A stretch of DNA of 64,000 bases from Bdellovibrionales bacterium RIFOXYC1_FULL_37_79 (GTDB lineage Bacteria > Bdellovibrionota > Bacteriovoracia > Bacteriovoracales > Bacteriovoracaceae), in contig MEQB01000012.1 of the NCBI GenBank assembly GCA_001770015.1, positions 62,001-126,000 on the forward strand. Direction: 5' to 3'. The notes under the pieces are model-generated. The model had not been told where the DNA came from, made no database searches, and saw only the letters and a program-made list of their open reading frames with translations. Positions 35,997 through 44,514 of the stretch are shown here, piece after piece. Position numbers and translations under genes: made by a program. The first letter of the stretch is position 1, and each line of letters begins with the position of its first letter.

Positions 35997-37043
35997 ATGG
36001 CTAAGATTGATTTATTGGATTTCGTGATCAATGGTGGATGTGCCAGCAAAATTCCGGCTTTTGTTTTAGAATCCATCCTAAAAGATATTCCTTTTGGTAC
36101 GCATAAAAATTTATTAGTTGGTAGTGAAACCGCTGACGATGCCTCGGTGTGGAAAATAAACAAAGACGTTGCCATTATTCAAACCACGGATTTTTTTCCT
36201 CCGCTATGTTCTGATCCTTATGACTTTGGTCAGATTGCCGCTGCTAATTCCTTAAGCGATATTTATGCCATGGGCGGGAAAGCGATTTCTGCTTTAAATA
36301 TTGTCTTATTTCCCATCTCAAAACTGGATGCTTCCGTACTAAAAGAAATTCTTATGGGGGCCAATGACAAAGCCCAAGAAGCGGGTATTGTTTTATCGGG
36401 GGGACATTCTATCGAAAATGATGTTCCCGTTTTTGGTCTTTCGGTTACCGGATTGGTTCATCCTAAAAAAATTGTAACTAATACCAACGCAAGGTTGGGT
36501 GAAGTATTGATTTTAACTAAACCACTTGGAACCAATCAGATTATCAATGCCCATAAACATAAAAGGGTAGATAAGAAAATTTATGAAAAAATGTTAAATT
36601 ATATGAAAATCCTTAATAACAAAGCTGCAGAGGTTATGAATAAATATGATATTGTTGCTGGCACGGATGTCACTGGATTTGGATTTGCCGGGCATCTGGC
36701 AGAACTGGCCAGAGGGAGTAAGGTGAGTTTTGAGATTGATACTCGATCGCTTCCTTTGATTGAAGGAGTTTTGGAGATTGCTAAAGAAAAATATAAACCA
36801 TGTTCGTTGGAAAAAAATTTTAAATATTGCAGCCAAAATATGGCCTTTAGTGACAAGTTGGAGGAGGTGTATAGGACATTGGTACTTGACCCTCAGACCT
36901 CCGGTGGGATTTTAATGAGCGTACCAGAAAAGAAGCAAACGATGGTTCTTAAAGACTTGCACAAGAAGGGAATGACGGAGGCAAAAATTGTGGGTAGGTC
37001 GGTTAAAAATGGCAACCGTAAAATTTCTATCAAGTTTATTTAA
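35997..37043 (+). CDS. selD: selenide, water dikinase SelD
   Basis: The protein has 348 residues. It makes selenophosphate from selenide and ATP. The N-terminus has FVINGGCASKIPAFVLESIL, corresponding to the GCGCK active site of E. coli SelD with the essential first Cys and the Lys kept and the second, dispensable Cys replaced by Ser. LLVGSETADDASVW, TTDFFPPL, FGQIAAANSLSDIYAMGG and GGHSIENDVPVFGLSVTGLV are family signatures. Its stop overlaps the mnmH start by one base, so the selenophosphate is evidently for tRNA modification. Confidence 0.95.
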   Translation: MAKIDLLDFVINGGCASKIPAFVLESILKDIPFGTHKNLLVGSETADDASVWKINKDVAIIQTTDFFPPLCSDPYDFGQIAAANSLSDIYAMGGKAISALNIVLFPISKLDASVLKEILMGANDKAQEAGIVLSGGHSIENDVPVFGLSVTGLVHPKKIVTNTNARLGEVLILTKPLGTNQIINAHKHKRVDKKIYEKMLNYMKILNNKAAEVMNKYDIVAGTDVTGFGFAGHLAELARGSKVSFEIDTRSLPLIEGVLEIAKEKYKPCSLEKNFKYCSQNMAFSDKLEEVYRTLVLDPQTSGGILMSVPEKKQTMVLKDLHKKGMTEAKIVGRSVKNGNRKISIKFI

Positions 37044-38101
37044 TGATAAATTCAATAAAAGACATATCCTACAACGAAATTACCGGTGAAAATCACGTCA
37101 TTATCGATGTGAGATCACCTATAGAATTTGCAAAAGGGCATTTATTGGAAGCGTTTAACGTTCCTCTCTTTTCCGATAAGGAGCGTGAAGATATTGGGAC
37201 CCTCTATAAGCAAACCGGAAAAGATGAAGCGGTTAAAAAAGGGTTGGAGTTTGTCGGTCCTAAAATGGGCCATTTTATAGATGAAGTAAGACAGATCTCA
37301 AAATCAAATGAGAAGGATATTTATGTTTATTGTTTTCGCGGAGGAATGCGTAGTGAAAGTTTTGTCTGGCTTTTAAATACCGCCGGACTAAACGCCTGCA
37401 AAATCAGTGGTGGCTATAAGCAAATAAAGAAAATTATTCAAGATAGTTTTAGTCAAAAGTATAAAATGATTATTTTGGGAGGGCTTACTGGTAGTGGGAA
37501 AACACATTATTTAAAAAAGCTTGGAGAGAGTGGGTATCAGATTCTGGATTTGGAAAAAATGGCCAATCATAAAGGTTCAGCCTTTGGTCATATTAATGAA
37601 CAACCGCAGCCTACCAATGAACAATTTGCGAATAATATTTATTCTGTATGGAAGAAATTTGATCTTGATAAAATCGTCGTGATAGAGGATGAGAGCTTAA
37701 AAGTGGGGGATGTACATATTCCCCAGCCCCTTTATAGTCAGATGAAAAGTGCCCCAGTTATTTGTATCAATGTACCCAATGAAGTAAGGGTGCAGCAGCT
37801 TCTTAAAGATTATAAAAGCACTGATAAGAATTTGTTAATTCATGCCTGCGATTCAATTAAAATGAAGTTAGGGAGCCAGATTCATTTGGAAATTATTGCT
37901 TTAATAAAAAATGATGATATTGAAAGTGCGTGTAAAAAACTATTAGACTACTATGACAAATTTTATGCTTACGGCCTTCAAAAAAGGACGAGTGAACAGC
38001 TTTTAGAAGTGCATCTGAATGCTTCTTCCGAGCAAGAAAATCTAGATATTTTAAGTAACGCCCTCTCTAAAGTAGAAAATAGGGTTGCTCGTACAATATA
38101 A
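37043..38101 (+). CDS. mnmH: tRNA 2-selenouridine synthase MnmH (SelU)
   Basis: The protein has 352 residues. The N-terminal rhodanese domain has IDVRSPIEFAKGH and the active Cys97 in YCFRGGMRSESF. The C-terminal P-loop domain has IILGGLTGSGKTHYLKKL, and DLEKMANHKGSAFGHINEQPQPTNEQF is specific for SelU. It replaces sulphur of 2-thiouridine at wobble position 34 with selenium in tRNA-Lys, -Glu and -Gln. The start overlaps selD by one base. The tRNA-Gln(UUG) encoded at 24.0 kb is an expected substrate. Confidence 0.95.
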   Translation: MINSIKDISYNEITGENHVIIDVRSPIEFAKGHLLEAFNVPLFSDKEREDIGTLYKQTGKDEAVKKGLEFVGPKMGHFIDEVRQISKSNEKDIYVYCFRGGMRSESFVWLLNTAGLNACKISGGYKQIKKIIQDSFSQKYKMIILGGLTGSGKTHYLKKLGESGYQILDLEKMANHKGSAFGHINEQPQPTNEQFANNIYSVWKKFDLDKIVVIEDESLKVGDVHIPQPLYSQMKSAPVICINVPNEVRVQQLLKDYKSTDKNLLIHACDSIKMKLGSQIHLEIIALIKNDDIESACKKLLDYYDKFYAYGLQKRTSEQLLEVHLNASSEQENLDILSNALSKVENRVARTI

Positions 38102-38274
38102 TCAGTTTTTCTTGAGATACCGTTTTTCCGCCAAAATTTTGTGTAAGGGCATCTTCTTTTAATAGGTTAGTAAATTAAACAATTCTTTTTGAAAATAATT
38201 TTATTATTTTTAACCTGCTGATTTAATGACACTTGTCCGCTTGGCCGATCAGTATCATGCTTGCAGTTTTCGAC

Positions 38275-38307
38275 AAGGGGTAAAATGGAATTAGAAATTT
38301 AACCCTT
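38275..38307. repeat. imperfect inverted repeat upstream of the collagen-like gene
   Basis: AAGGGGTAAA and TTTAACCCTT match in nine of ten pairs across 13 bases, 31 bp before the collagen-like start. It could be an operator or a leader hairpin. It has no following T-run, so it is not a terminator. Confidence 0.35.
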
Positions 38308-38338
38308 AACAGTAGTACGTAATCAAATGGGGGCACGT

Positions 38339-40177
38339 ATGAGTAAAACCAAAGTTCTTCTATTTTGTGTGCCACTTCTTTTATCCCTTTTCATTCACGC
38401 TAAGGAATCAAAGCTGGGAATGGAACTCAAACTTGATAGTGGGATTTACAGCAATAAATTTGTTGTTAAAAAAATAAGTGGAGTGATGCTTATTCCCGAT
38501 GAAATAGATGTGAAAAAAGGGCTCGGGGCTTTTGGTGGAACGACTGTGTCTTTAATCATCGATGATCAAATCGAGTGTAGATATCATAGCAGTAAAGTGC
38601 TCGGGATTGAGGACTTGGATTTTTATGATTGCTCAAATGGTCTTCAACCTGGGGACGAAGTGGAAGTGAAAGATAGCATAAAGGTGGGAGTTCGTAAGAG
38701 ACGTCTTTATAATTCGATTCATTTGAGTGTTCATATTATTTTTATTATGCCTCATCATAACCACGGCGAACTTATTTTTCCGCAAATAAATCCAAACGAA
38801 GGGGATCTGCTTGGATTCGACGGCCAGTCATGGGTCCCGGTTGATCCATCCTATATTCAAGGTGTCCAAGGTGAGAAAGGTGATCCAGGTGAAATGGGCC
38901 CGATCGGTCCAATGGGACCACAAGGTATTGCAGGAGAAATAGGTCCAGTTGGTCCAATGGGACCACAAGGTACCGCAGGAGAAATAGGTCCAGTTGGTCC
39001 AGTAGGACCGCAGGGACTTCAGGGTGTAAAAGGTGATACTGGAGCAGTAGGGGCCGTAGGTCCAGTTGGTCCAATAGGACCGCAGGGACCTCAGGGCGTG
39101 AAAGGTGATGCCGGAGCAGTAGGAGCCATAGGCCCAGTTGGTCCAATAGGACCGCAGGGACTTCAGGGCGTGAAGGGTGATACTGGAGCAGTAGGAGCTG
39201 CGGGCCCAGTTGGTCCAGTAGGACCACAAGGACCTCAGGGCGTGAAGGGTGATACTGGGGCAGTAGGAGCCGCAGGGCCAGTTGGTCCAATAGGACCGCA
39301 AGGTCTTCAAGGTATTAAAGGTGATACTGGAGCAGTAGGAGCCATAGGTCCGGTTGGTCCAGTGGGACCACAAGGTCTTCAAGGTATTAAAGGTGATACT
39401 GGAGCAGTAGGAGCCATAGGCCCAGTCGGTCCAATGGGACCGCAAGGCATTGCCGGTGAAATAGGACCACAAGGCGTGAAAGGAGATACGGGAGAAATCG
39501 GTCCGATGGGCCCAACAGGCCTTCCAGGCTTAATGGGTGAGAAGGGCGATAAAGGTGATCCAGGTGACGATGCCTCAGTGGAGCTGATTGCTGGTACAGG
39601 TATAGTTCCTGGAACGATTGGTTCAAATGGAACAATTAATGTTGATGTGGGTACTGGGGCCAATCAGATTCCTCAACTTGATCTAGTTGGAAAATTGCCT
39701 GCTTCCGTTATACCAGAAAGCAGTAGTTCTAAAGTCAGAATGGTTTTTATTCAGGATGTAAAACCATCTGGTGAACATGGCGGAAACTGCGAAGCTGCCT
39801 GGCAAACCAGAATATTAAATCAAATTTCCGGTGATTCAAGTTTTGCAACTTTAGGTTCGAATGAATTTACATTAAAGCCTGGTCGTTACGCCATTGATGT
39901 TCAAGCTCCCGCAAACCTTGTTCACTTACATCAGGCAAAAGTGGTTAATAAAACTCTCGGCGTTGATGTGTTGGTCGGTACTAGTGAAAGATCTCATCCA
40001 AGCTACGGTTCAGTGACGGATTCAAGAATAATGGGTGAGCTGGTTGTGACAGAAGATACAACTTTTGAAATTCAACATAGATGTGCATCTTTTAGAGAGC
40101 TGGTAGGTCTTGGGATTGCCAGCGGTTTTACAGATAAAGAGATTTATACGCAAGTTAAAATTATGAAGATAGAATAG
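38339..40177 (+). CDS. secreted collagen-like protein
   Basis: I start at [23 protein letters not shown] (GGGGG upstream; signal peptide), 612 residues. A beta-rich N-terminal domain (about 20-170) precedes about 75 Gly-x-y triplets, mostly GPxGPQG, [11 protein letters not shown] and [12 protein letters not shown], forming a bacterial collagen triple helix. The C-terminal 150 residues ([24 protein letters not shown] ... [10 protein letters not shown]-like strands) look like a C1q/TNF-type jelly-roll head that could trimerise or bind ligand. The DNA is internally repetitive in 27-54 bp steps, so copy-number change is likely. It is probably a surface fibre or adhesin. Confidence 0.85.
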   Translation: MSKTKVLLFCVPLLLSLFIHAKESKLGMELKLDSGIYSNKFVVKKISGVMLIPDEIDVKKGLGAFGGTTVSLIIDDQIECRYHSSKVLGIEDLDFYDCSNGLQPGDEVEVKDSIKVGVRKRRLYNSIHLSVHIIFIMPHHNHGELIFPQINPNEGDLLGFDGQSWVPVDPSYIQGVQGEKGDPGEMGPIGPMGPQGIAGEIGPVGPMGPQGTAGEIGPVGPVGPQGLQGVKGDTGAVGAVGPVGPIGPQGPQGVKGDAGAVGAIGPVGPIGPQGLQGVKGDTGAVGAAGPVGPVGPQGPQGVKGDTGAVGAAGPVGPIGPQGLQGIKGDTGAVGAIGPVGPVGPQGLQGIKGDTGAVGAIGPVGPMGPQGIAGEIGPQGVKGDTGEIGPMGPTGLPGLMGEKGDKGDPGDDASVELIAGTGIVPGTIGSNGTINVDVGTGANQIPQLDLVGKLPASVIPESSSSKVRMVFIQDVKPSGEHGGNCEAAWQTRILNQISGDSSFATLGSNEFTLKPGRYAIDVQAPANLVHLHQAKVVNKTLGVDVLVGTSERSHPSYGSVTDSRIMGELVVTEDTTFEIQHRCASFRELVGLGIASGFTDKEIYTQVKIMKIE

Positions 40178-40204
40178 TTTGATTAGAATTTTATGTTATA
40201 AACG

Positions 40205-40235
40205 AACCCGTAGAGGCTTTCTTCTACGGGTTTTT
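40205..40235 (+). terminator. rho-independent terminator after the collagen-like gene
   Basis: AACCCGTAGA and TCTACGGGTT form a perfect 10 bp stem with an 8-base loop, followed by a T-run. It ends the collagen-like transcription unit. Confidence 0.92.
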
Positions 40236-40328
40236 ATTTATATTAATTGTAAAAAAATAAGGCCATGGTTAAGTAAATTGCTAGGGTATTATTGTGTAAT
40301 TAGCATTCTCAATCGAAAACTTTCTAGT

Positions 40329-40334
40329 TATAAT
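40329..40334 (+). promoter_or_regulatory. -10 box immediately before the glycine-rich gene
   Basis: A perfect TATAAT ends 7 bp before the first ATG. Transcription would start at or next to the start codon, giving a leaderless or nearly leaderless mRNA. No convincing -35 is visible at 17 bp. Confidence 0.4.
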
Positions 40335-40341
40335 TAACGGT

Positions 40342-41526
40342 ATGATGAAGTCATTGGTTACTCTCCTTGTCTGTTTGTCATTCATTCAGAATTTACTTGC
40401 CTTAGATGTTGGTGACGGAAGTCTTGGTGCTTGCACTGAAGCCAGCTTGGTGGCCAATAATTCAGGGCCATATAACTGCACTAGTCTGACCATAGGAGCT
40501 GCTTTTAATTTTACCGGAGATGCTGGGGTAACTGCTCCAGTCGTTATTAAGGTTACTGGTGATGTAATTATTAATAATGTATTAAGCGTTAATGGGGCAA
40601 ATGGTGGAGTTGGAAATAATGATGATGGTATAGCGGATCAAGTAATTGGCGGAATTCCCGGAAGAGGTGGTTTTGCAGGAGGAAGTACTGGTGTTGATAG
40701 CACTACCCCTGGACAAAATGGCAACGATGGTGGTTATGGTGGAGCTGGATTTGGGGGCACGAAGGGAAGTGAAGGCGGTTTGGGTTGGGCCGCGGGTGGT
40801 GGCGGTGGTGGTGGACGTTTTGGTGGTGCGGCCATTGCTGGAAATAATGGTATTACCAGTGGAGATATTGGAACAAGCATTGGACTTGGTGGTGCAGCAG
40901 GTTTATCAACTTATGCACCTGAAAGTAATTTTAAGATTTTATTGGTGGGTGGTTCGGGGGGCGGCGCAGGTGGACCTAGCGCAGATTCTTCGGATCCTTA
41001 TGATATGAGTGGCTCTGGAGGAGGTGGAGGTGGTGCTTTAAGGATAATGGCCGGAGGGGATATCACTATCAATAGTTCTATTCGGGCAAACGGTGGACAT
41101 GGTGGAGCCGGCTTTGAATATAGCGGTGGCGGTGGTGGTGGTTCAGGAGGTGCTATTTTTCTTGAATCCCTTGGTGATGTCATTGTTGCTGGAAGCATAA
41201 TAGCTACAGGTGGAAGTGGAGGAGCCGGTGCGCCGACCATTGGTACGACGGTCAGTGATGGAGGTGATGGAAGTGTTGGTCGGATTAGAATTGATGACCG
41301 TGATGGAAATTGGTCTGGTGCTGGATCAGTGACACCTGCCGCTTATGAAGCAGTAGTGGATTCTGATTCTGGAGTGGTTACTCAAATTGATTCAGGGATT
41401 TCGTGTGGCTCTATTGCTTTGGTCGATGACAAGCAAAATATTTTTTTTACGTTATTACTTGGGATAGTGGCAGTTTCTTTTGTGATGGGGTTTTTAAGGA
41501 AATTAAAATTCATTTTTAAGCAGTGA
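40342..41526 (+). CDS. glycine-rich surface protein with C-terminal membrane anchor
   Basis: The protein has 394 residues. MMKSLVTLLVCLSFIQNLLALD is a signal peptide. The middle (about 90-330) is extremely Gly-rich with GGGGGG blocks (WAAGGGGGGGRFGG, GSGGGGGGALRI, YSGGGGGGSGGAIF) separated by short beta strands such as ITINSSIRANGG, like parallel-beta or polymorphic surface proteins. The end has a Cys (GISCGSIAL), a hydrophobic span (IFFTLLLGIVAVSFVMGFL) and basic RKLKFIFKQ, the layout of C-terminal sorting or anchor signals (MYXO-CTERM/GlyGly-CTERM-like). Attachment to the cell surface is inference. It lies just left of the repeat-bounded island. Confidence 0.75.
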   Translation: MMKSLVTLLVCLSFIQNLLALDVGDGSLGACTEASLVANNSGPYNCTSLTIGAAFNFTGDAGVTAPVVIKVTGDVIINNVLSVNGANGGVGNNDDGIADQVIGGIPGRGGFAGGSTGVDSTTPGQNGNDGGYGGAGFGGTKGSEGGLGWAAGGGGGGGRFGGAAIAGNNGITSGDIGTSIGLGGAAGLSTYAPESNFKILLVGGSGGGAGGPSADSSDPYDMSGSGGGGGGALRIMAGGDITINSSIRANGGHGGAGFEYSGGGGGGSGGAIFLESLGDVIVAGSIIATGGSGGAGAPTIGTTVSDGGDGSVGRIRIDDRDGNWSGAGSVTPAAYEAVVDSDSGVVTQIDSGISCGSIALVDDKQNIFFTLLLGIVAVSFVMGFLRKLKFIFKQ

Positions 41527-41630
41527 TCATTAACTTTACAAAACCAGTTAAGATACAAACGTAGTACGGTTACCCGCGCTCCAGAAGCTAATCTACATTT
41601 AGTGAGGTATGAAGATTGGGCCGTGGTTTA

Positions 41631-41653
41631 TCCCTAAAAGTCAGGCCGTACCT
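41631..41653 (+). repeat. island repeat, copy 1 (core only)
   Basis: This copy has the 23 bp core containing CCCTAAAAGTCAGGCCGT that is shared by all four copies, but diverges on both sides (preceded by GTTTA rather than TTGCA). All copies lie in the same orientation. It marks the left limit of the accessory island. The stretch from 41527 to here holds no gene that I can support. Confidence 0.85.
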
Positions 41654-41682
41654 ATTATTATGAACGTTATTTAATCCTATGT

Positions 41683-41895
41683 TTGATATTTATTCATTAT
41701 CTGTATGCTAGGTTCACCCCAAGTCACGGGAGCTTGTACCAGAGAAATTGTTATAAAAAGAGCGTTGTTTCTTGGCGTTTGTTTTTTACCATTTTTATAT
41801 TAATTTTTTTTACAATCGCAGACAGTTTTTACAATTATAAAGTCACTAAGGCAGGTGAACTAACGTTGGAATATAGGGGGGGGGGAATACAATGA
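41683..41895 (+). CDS. possible small membrane protein, 70 aa
   Basis: The frame begins with TTG and has one strong hydrophobic span (WRLFFTIFILIFFTIADSFY) and a basic N-terminal half. Its stop overlaps the next ATG as ATGA, which favours translation. No good ribosome site precedes it and the start is weak. Near its end it runs through ten consecutive G, so a one-base slip would change its last residues and the overlap. The call is tentative. Confidence 0.3.
   Translation: MIFIHYLYARFTPSHGSLYQRNCYKKSVVSWRLFFTIFILIFFTIADSFYNYKVTKAGELTLEYRGGGIQ
41876..41885 (+). repeat. homopolymeric G10 tract at a ribosome-binding position
   Basis: Ten G lie six bases before the ATG at 41892 and are the only candidate Shine-Dalgarno for that gene. 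They also lie in the end of the overlapping upstream frame. Such tracts are prone to slippage and commonly underlie phase variation. Confidence 0.7.
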
Positions 41896-42197
41896 CAGCA
41901 TTTAACAAAATGAATGTAGAAAATACGGAATTGAAATTTAAGAAGGATCACTTATATCGCCAAAATTATCAAAGTACTGATCCCACTAAGCGGATACATG
42001 GCCATTATAAAAAGTCTACAAAAAGTAACTTTGATTCAAGATTTGAATCTGAAATACTTCAGACAAGTGCCTTCAAAAATGCTCAAACAACCAGGTTGTC
42101 CGATATTTTAAATCAATACATTAACTCGCTGGACGGTGGTGGTAATAATTTCGAAAAAAGTTATGAAGTGAAGAAGATAAATGATGAATATTGGTAA
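41892..42197 (+). CDS. hypothetical protein, 101 aa
   Basis: It is a charged, soluble-looking protein without signal or membrane span (MTAFNKMNVENTELKFKKDHLYRQ ... NDEYW). I do not recognise a family. It is first in a same-strand run of small envelope and stress genes within the first repeat-bounded segment. Its ribosome site is the G10 tract, so expression may vary with tract length. Confidence 0.5.
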   Translation: MTAFNKMNVENTELKFKKDHLYRQNYQSTDPTKRIHGHYKKSTKSNFDSRFESEILQTSAFKNAQTTRLSDILNQYINSLDGGGNNFEKSYEVKKINDEYW

Positions 42198-42262
42198 TTC
42201 AAAGGTAGAAATCAAGATAGGGAACAATATGGCTACGAATTTAATTTATCCAGGAGGATCTT

Positions 42263-42532
42263 ATGCCAAGTAAAACAATTCAAGATGATTGGACAGAAAT
42301 AAGTCGTATCATCAAAACCCGTTTTAAAAGAATTACGGACGATAACCTTGCATCCATGGAAGAAAATCTGGAATTGTTAACTGACAGCCTCCAGAACGCT
42401 TATGGTTTTACCAAAGAAAAAGCCGAGGATGAGTTAAAAAAAATCAAGGCTACAATTCACAAGGCAACGAAACCCACTAAAACGGTTGAGCCGAGTAAAG
42501 TTGTTTATCCTAGGGGGCATCAACGAATGTAA
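42263..42532 (+). CDS. CsbD-like stress protein
   Basis: The protein has 89 residues. DDWTEISRIIKTRFKRITDDNLASMEENLELLTDSLQNAYGFTKEKAEDELKK matches the CsbD-like pattern (W-x2-I-x-K-x-KF-KLTDDDL ... L-x-LQ-x-YG-x-x-x-E-AE). AGGAGG precedes the ATG. CsbD-like proteins are small, abundant, general-stress-induced proteins of unknown mechanism. Neighbouring genes (OmpA lipoprotein, lmo0937-type membrane protein) also belong to stress or envelope sets. Confidence 0.75.
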   Translation: MPSKTIQDDWTEISRIIKTRFKRITDDNLASMEENLELLTDSLQNAYGFTKEKAEDELKKIKATIHKATKPTKTVEPSKVVYPRGHQRM

Positions 42533-42579
42533 CTAAAAAAAAGTTTGTTTTGAAGTTCAGTAACTAAAGGGAGAAAAAT

Positions 42580-43896
42580 ATGTCAATACACAAAAAACCG
42601 TTTTATATTTTACTAATATTAATGCTATTAGCATTCTGGGGGTGTAGTAATCATCCTACGATACTTGAATTCCCTCCAACTGCTAATTCTGCAGATGAAG
42701 TACAGAAATTCTCAGCTGATATGCAAAACGCTTTAGATCGCCAGATGGATGTACTATCACCAACTGCGTACGAGCAAGCCCGTGGAGCTTTAAATGACGC
42801 TCTGTTGGCTCAAGAACGAGGAAAAGATCCTGAGGTGATCCTCCATGAAGTTGCTGTCGGACGAGCACAATTAAATGAAGCGAATAAGTTTGCGCAGATC
42901 GCACACGCCAATATGGAAGATGTGGTGATTGCACGACATGCAGCACTTACTGCGGGTGCGCATAAATTATTTCCTGATGATTTTAAAAAAGCGGATAAAA
43001 ATCTTCGCGCGGTTACTACCGAGATAGAAGAAAATGAGCTTGGTGCTATAGCGGAAAATAGATTCGCTTTGCAGAAGGAGTATCGCGATGTAGAGCTTGT
43101 GGCTATTAAAAAAAATAATCTGGGCCCTGCACATGAAGCAATCGCTTTGGCAATAAAGGAAGGTGCTTCAACTCATGCGAAACAAAGTTTGGCCATAGCG
43201 GAATTGACAGTCAATAATGCTGACGCTTTTATAACCGCCAATCGCAACAATACATATGCTATAAAAGCTCGTTCAGCAGATGCTTTGGAAAAGGCGAATC
43301 ATCTTGTAAAGATCACCAGGTCCTCCAAAGCTGGAAATAAAATTACATCGGAAGAAAGTGCTTTGATTATGGAAAAGGAGCAACTCAAAACTCAAGATAA
43401 GCGAGATGAACTAGCGATGGAGCGCAGTAAAAGCCAAGATATGGCAGCTGAAACGAGGTATCTGAAGTCAGATAAAGAATATAATCAAAGTTTCGAAACA
43501 GCTCGGGCCCAATTTGAAAAAAATGAGGCGGAAGTTTACCGTCAGGGGAATCAATTGGTCATTCGGATTAGATCTTTAAATTTTCCAGTTAATCGTTCGT
43601 ATCTTCGAGGAGAAAACTATCCTGTCCTTGGTAAAGTTGCTAACGTTATCAAAGGATTCAATAACCCTTCCGTTGTGGTGGAAGGACATACTGATTCCGA
43701 TGGTAGTAAAGAGCAAAATAATAGATTGTCCGCAGAACGCTCTAAAACGGTTTCAAACTATTTTATCTCCAGCGGAGCAATTGAACCGGAAAAAATCAAG
43801 ACAGTTGGTTTTGGCTCAGAACGCCCTTTGGCATCCAATAAAACCGCCAAAGGCAAGGCCCAAAACCGTAGGGTCGATGTTGTTATTGATTTGTAA
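42580..43896 (+). CDS. OmpA-family lipoprotein with long helical domain
   Basis: The protein has 438 residues. MSIHKKPFYILLILMLLAFWGCSNHP has a lipobox (FWGC). Residues about 35-310 are an Ala/Lys/Glu-rich, mostly helical domain resembling DUF4398 (ARGALNDALLAQERGKDPEV ...), possibly coiled coil. The C-terminal OmpA domain (about 315-438) shows FPVNRSYLRGENYPVLGKVANVI, VVVEGHTDSDGSKEQNNRLSAERSKTVSNYF and NRRVDVVI, the peptidoglycan-binding signature. It should tether the outer membrane to the wall. It is the largest gene of the first segment. Confidence 0.9.
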   Translation: MSIHKKPFYILLILMLLAFWGCSNHPTILEFPPTANSADEVQKFSADMQNALDRQMDVLSPTAYEQARGALNDALLAQERGKDPEVILHEVAVGRAQLNEANKFAQIAHANMEDVVIARHAALTAGAHKLFPDDFKKADKNLRAVTTEIEENELGAIAENRFALQKEYRDVELVAIKKNNLGPAHEAIALAIKEGASTHAKQSLAIAELTVNNADAFITANRNNTYAIKARSADALEKANHLVKITRSSKAGNKITSEESALIMEKEQLKTQDKRDELAMERSKSQDMAAETRYLKSDKEYNQSFETARAQFEKNEAEVYRQGNQLVIRIRSLNFPVNRSYLRGENYPVLGKVANVIKGFNNPSVVVEGHTDSDGSKEQNNRLSAERSKTVSNYFISSGAIEPEKIKTVGFGSERPLASNKTAKGKAQNRRVDVVIDL

Positions 43897-43902
43897 TATT
43901 TA

Positions 43903-43935
43903 AAGCTGGTTTTGGAAGTAATTCAAAACCAGCTT
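43903..43935 (+). promoter_or_regulatory. perfect 12 bp hairpin directly before a ribosome site
   Basis: AAGCTGGTTTTG and CAAAACCAGCTT pair perfectly over a 9-base loop, 6 bp after the OmpA-family stop. The 3' arm runs directly into GGAGG-TTTTT-ATG of the next small gene. The hairpin may protect the upstream mRNA or act as an attenuator; the T-run after GGAGG is displaced by 5 bases from the stem, so it is an imperfect terminator. Confidence 0.6.
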
Positions 43936-43945
43936 GGAGGTTTTT

Positions 43946-44095
43946 ATGTTGTGGACACTTTGTATAGTTCTTATCGTGCTTTGGTTACTTGGAATCGTCA
44001 GTTCATATACTATGGGCGGTCTTATCCATATTCTACTAGTGGTGGCGATCATTATAGTTCTGGTGCGAATTATTCAAGGGAAAAGACCGGTCTAG
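43946..44095 (+). CDS. lmo0937-family small membrane protein, 49 aa
   Basis: The translation MLWTLCIVLIVLWLLGIVSS continues YTMGGLIHILLVVAIIIVLV and ends RIIQGKRPV. This is the lmo0937/DUF5670 pattern: two membrane spans around SSYTMGG-x-IH and a basic end. TTGGAGG lies five bases before the ATG. It is 49 residues long and lies in a different frame from a longer but featureless overlapping frame. The family is small stress-associated membrane proteins of unknown function, often near CsbD-like genes as here. Confidence 0.8.
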   Translation: MLWTLCIVLIVLWLLGIVSSYTMGGLIHILLVVAIIIVLVRIIQGKRPV

Positions 44096-44143
44096 TCTTT
44101 TTGAATAATCTTTTAGTTTATTTTAGTGCAAAAGGAGGGAAAG

Positions 44144-44479
44144 ATGTCCATTCGATTAGCTTGTTTACTGTTGGTTTTTGTTTTACTTGGATGTGCAACC
44201 GTTGGTTCCAAGTTTGATTTTAAAGGTCCTAATTCAATTCGAACCGGTGAAACCACTAGAAATGATATTATTAACTTGTACGGTGAACCTTTTCGCGTAG
44301 GATACGATAATGATAATTTAGTGTGGACCTACGGTCATTACAAGTATCGCTTGTTTGGCCCAACTGAAACTAAAGATTTGAGAATTATGTTTGATAAAAA
44401 AGGATTGGTTAAGGATTATACTTACTCAACCTCTGTTGACGGCGAGAAAGAAAAATTAATGTTATCAACTTTTGAATAA
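44144..44479 (+). CDS. BamE/SmpA-like outer-membrane lipoprotein
   Basis: I start at MSIRLACLLLVFVLLGCATVG, preceded by GGAGGG (111 residues), with lipobox LLGC. The mature domain has IRTGETTRNDIINLYGEPFRVGYDNDNLVWTYGHYKYRLFGPTETKDLRIMFDKKGLVKDYTY, the BamE/OmlA pattern (TT+xDVxxxLGxP ... W.Y). It is probably an outer-membrane assembly or stress lipoprotein; short accessory paralogues of this type are common. Confidence 0.75.
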   Translation: MSIRLACLLLVFVLLGCATVGSKFDFKGPNSIRTGETTRNDIINLYGEPFRVGYDNDNLVWTYGHYKYRLFGPTETKDLRIMFDKKGLVKDYTYSTSVDGEKEKLMLSTFE

Positions 44480-44514
44480 TTACCAAGTTAATGGTGAGTG
44501 ACGGTGGAAACATT

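Noticed and set aside
38828-39472. Long minus-strand open frames (up to 214 codons) opposite the collagen-like gene
   Set aside because: They are antisense readings of Gly-x-y repeat DNA, with monotonous repetitive composition, no ribosome site and no domain.
40646-41008. 120-codon frame within the glycine-rich gene
   Set aside because: It is an alternative-frame reading of Gly-rich codons giving Val/Met-rich nonsense.
43912-44217. 101-codon frame after the OmpA-family gene
   Set aside because: The lmo0937-type gene in another frame has a proper ribosome site and a family match; the longer frame starts inside the hairpin and overlaps the BamE-like gene.
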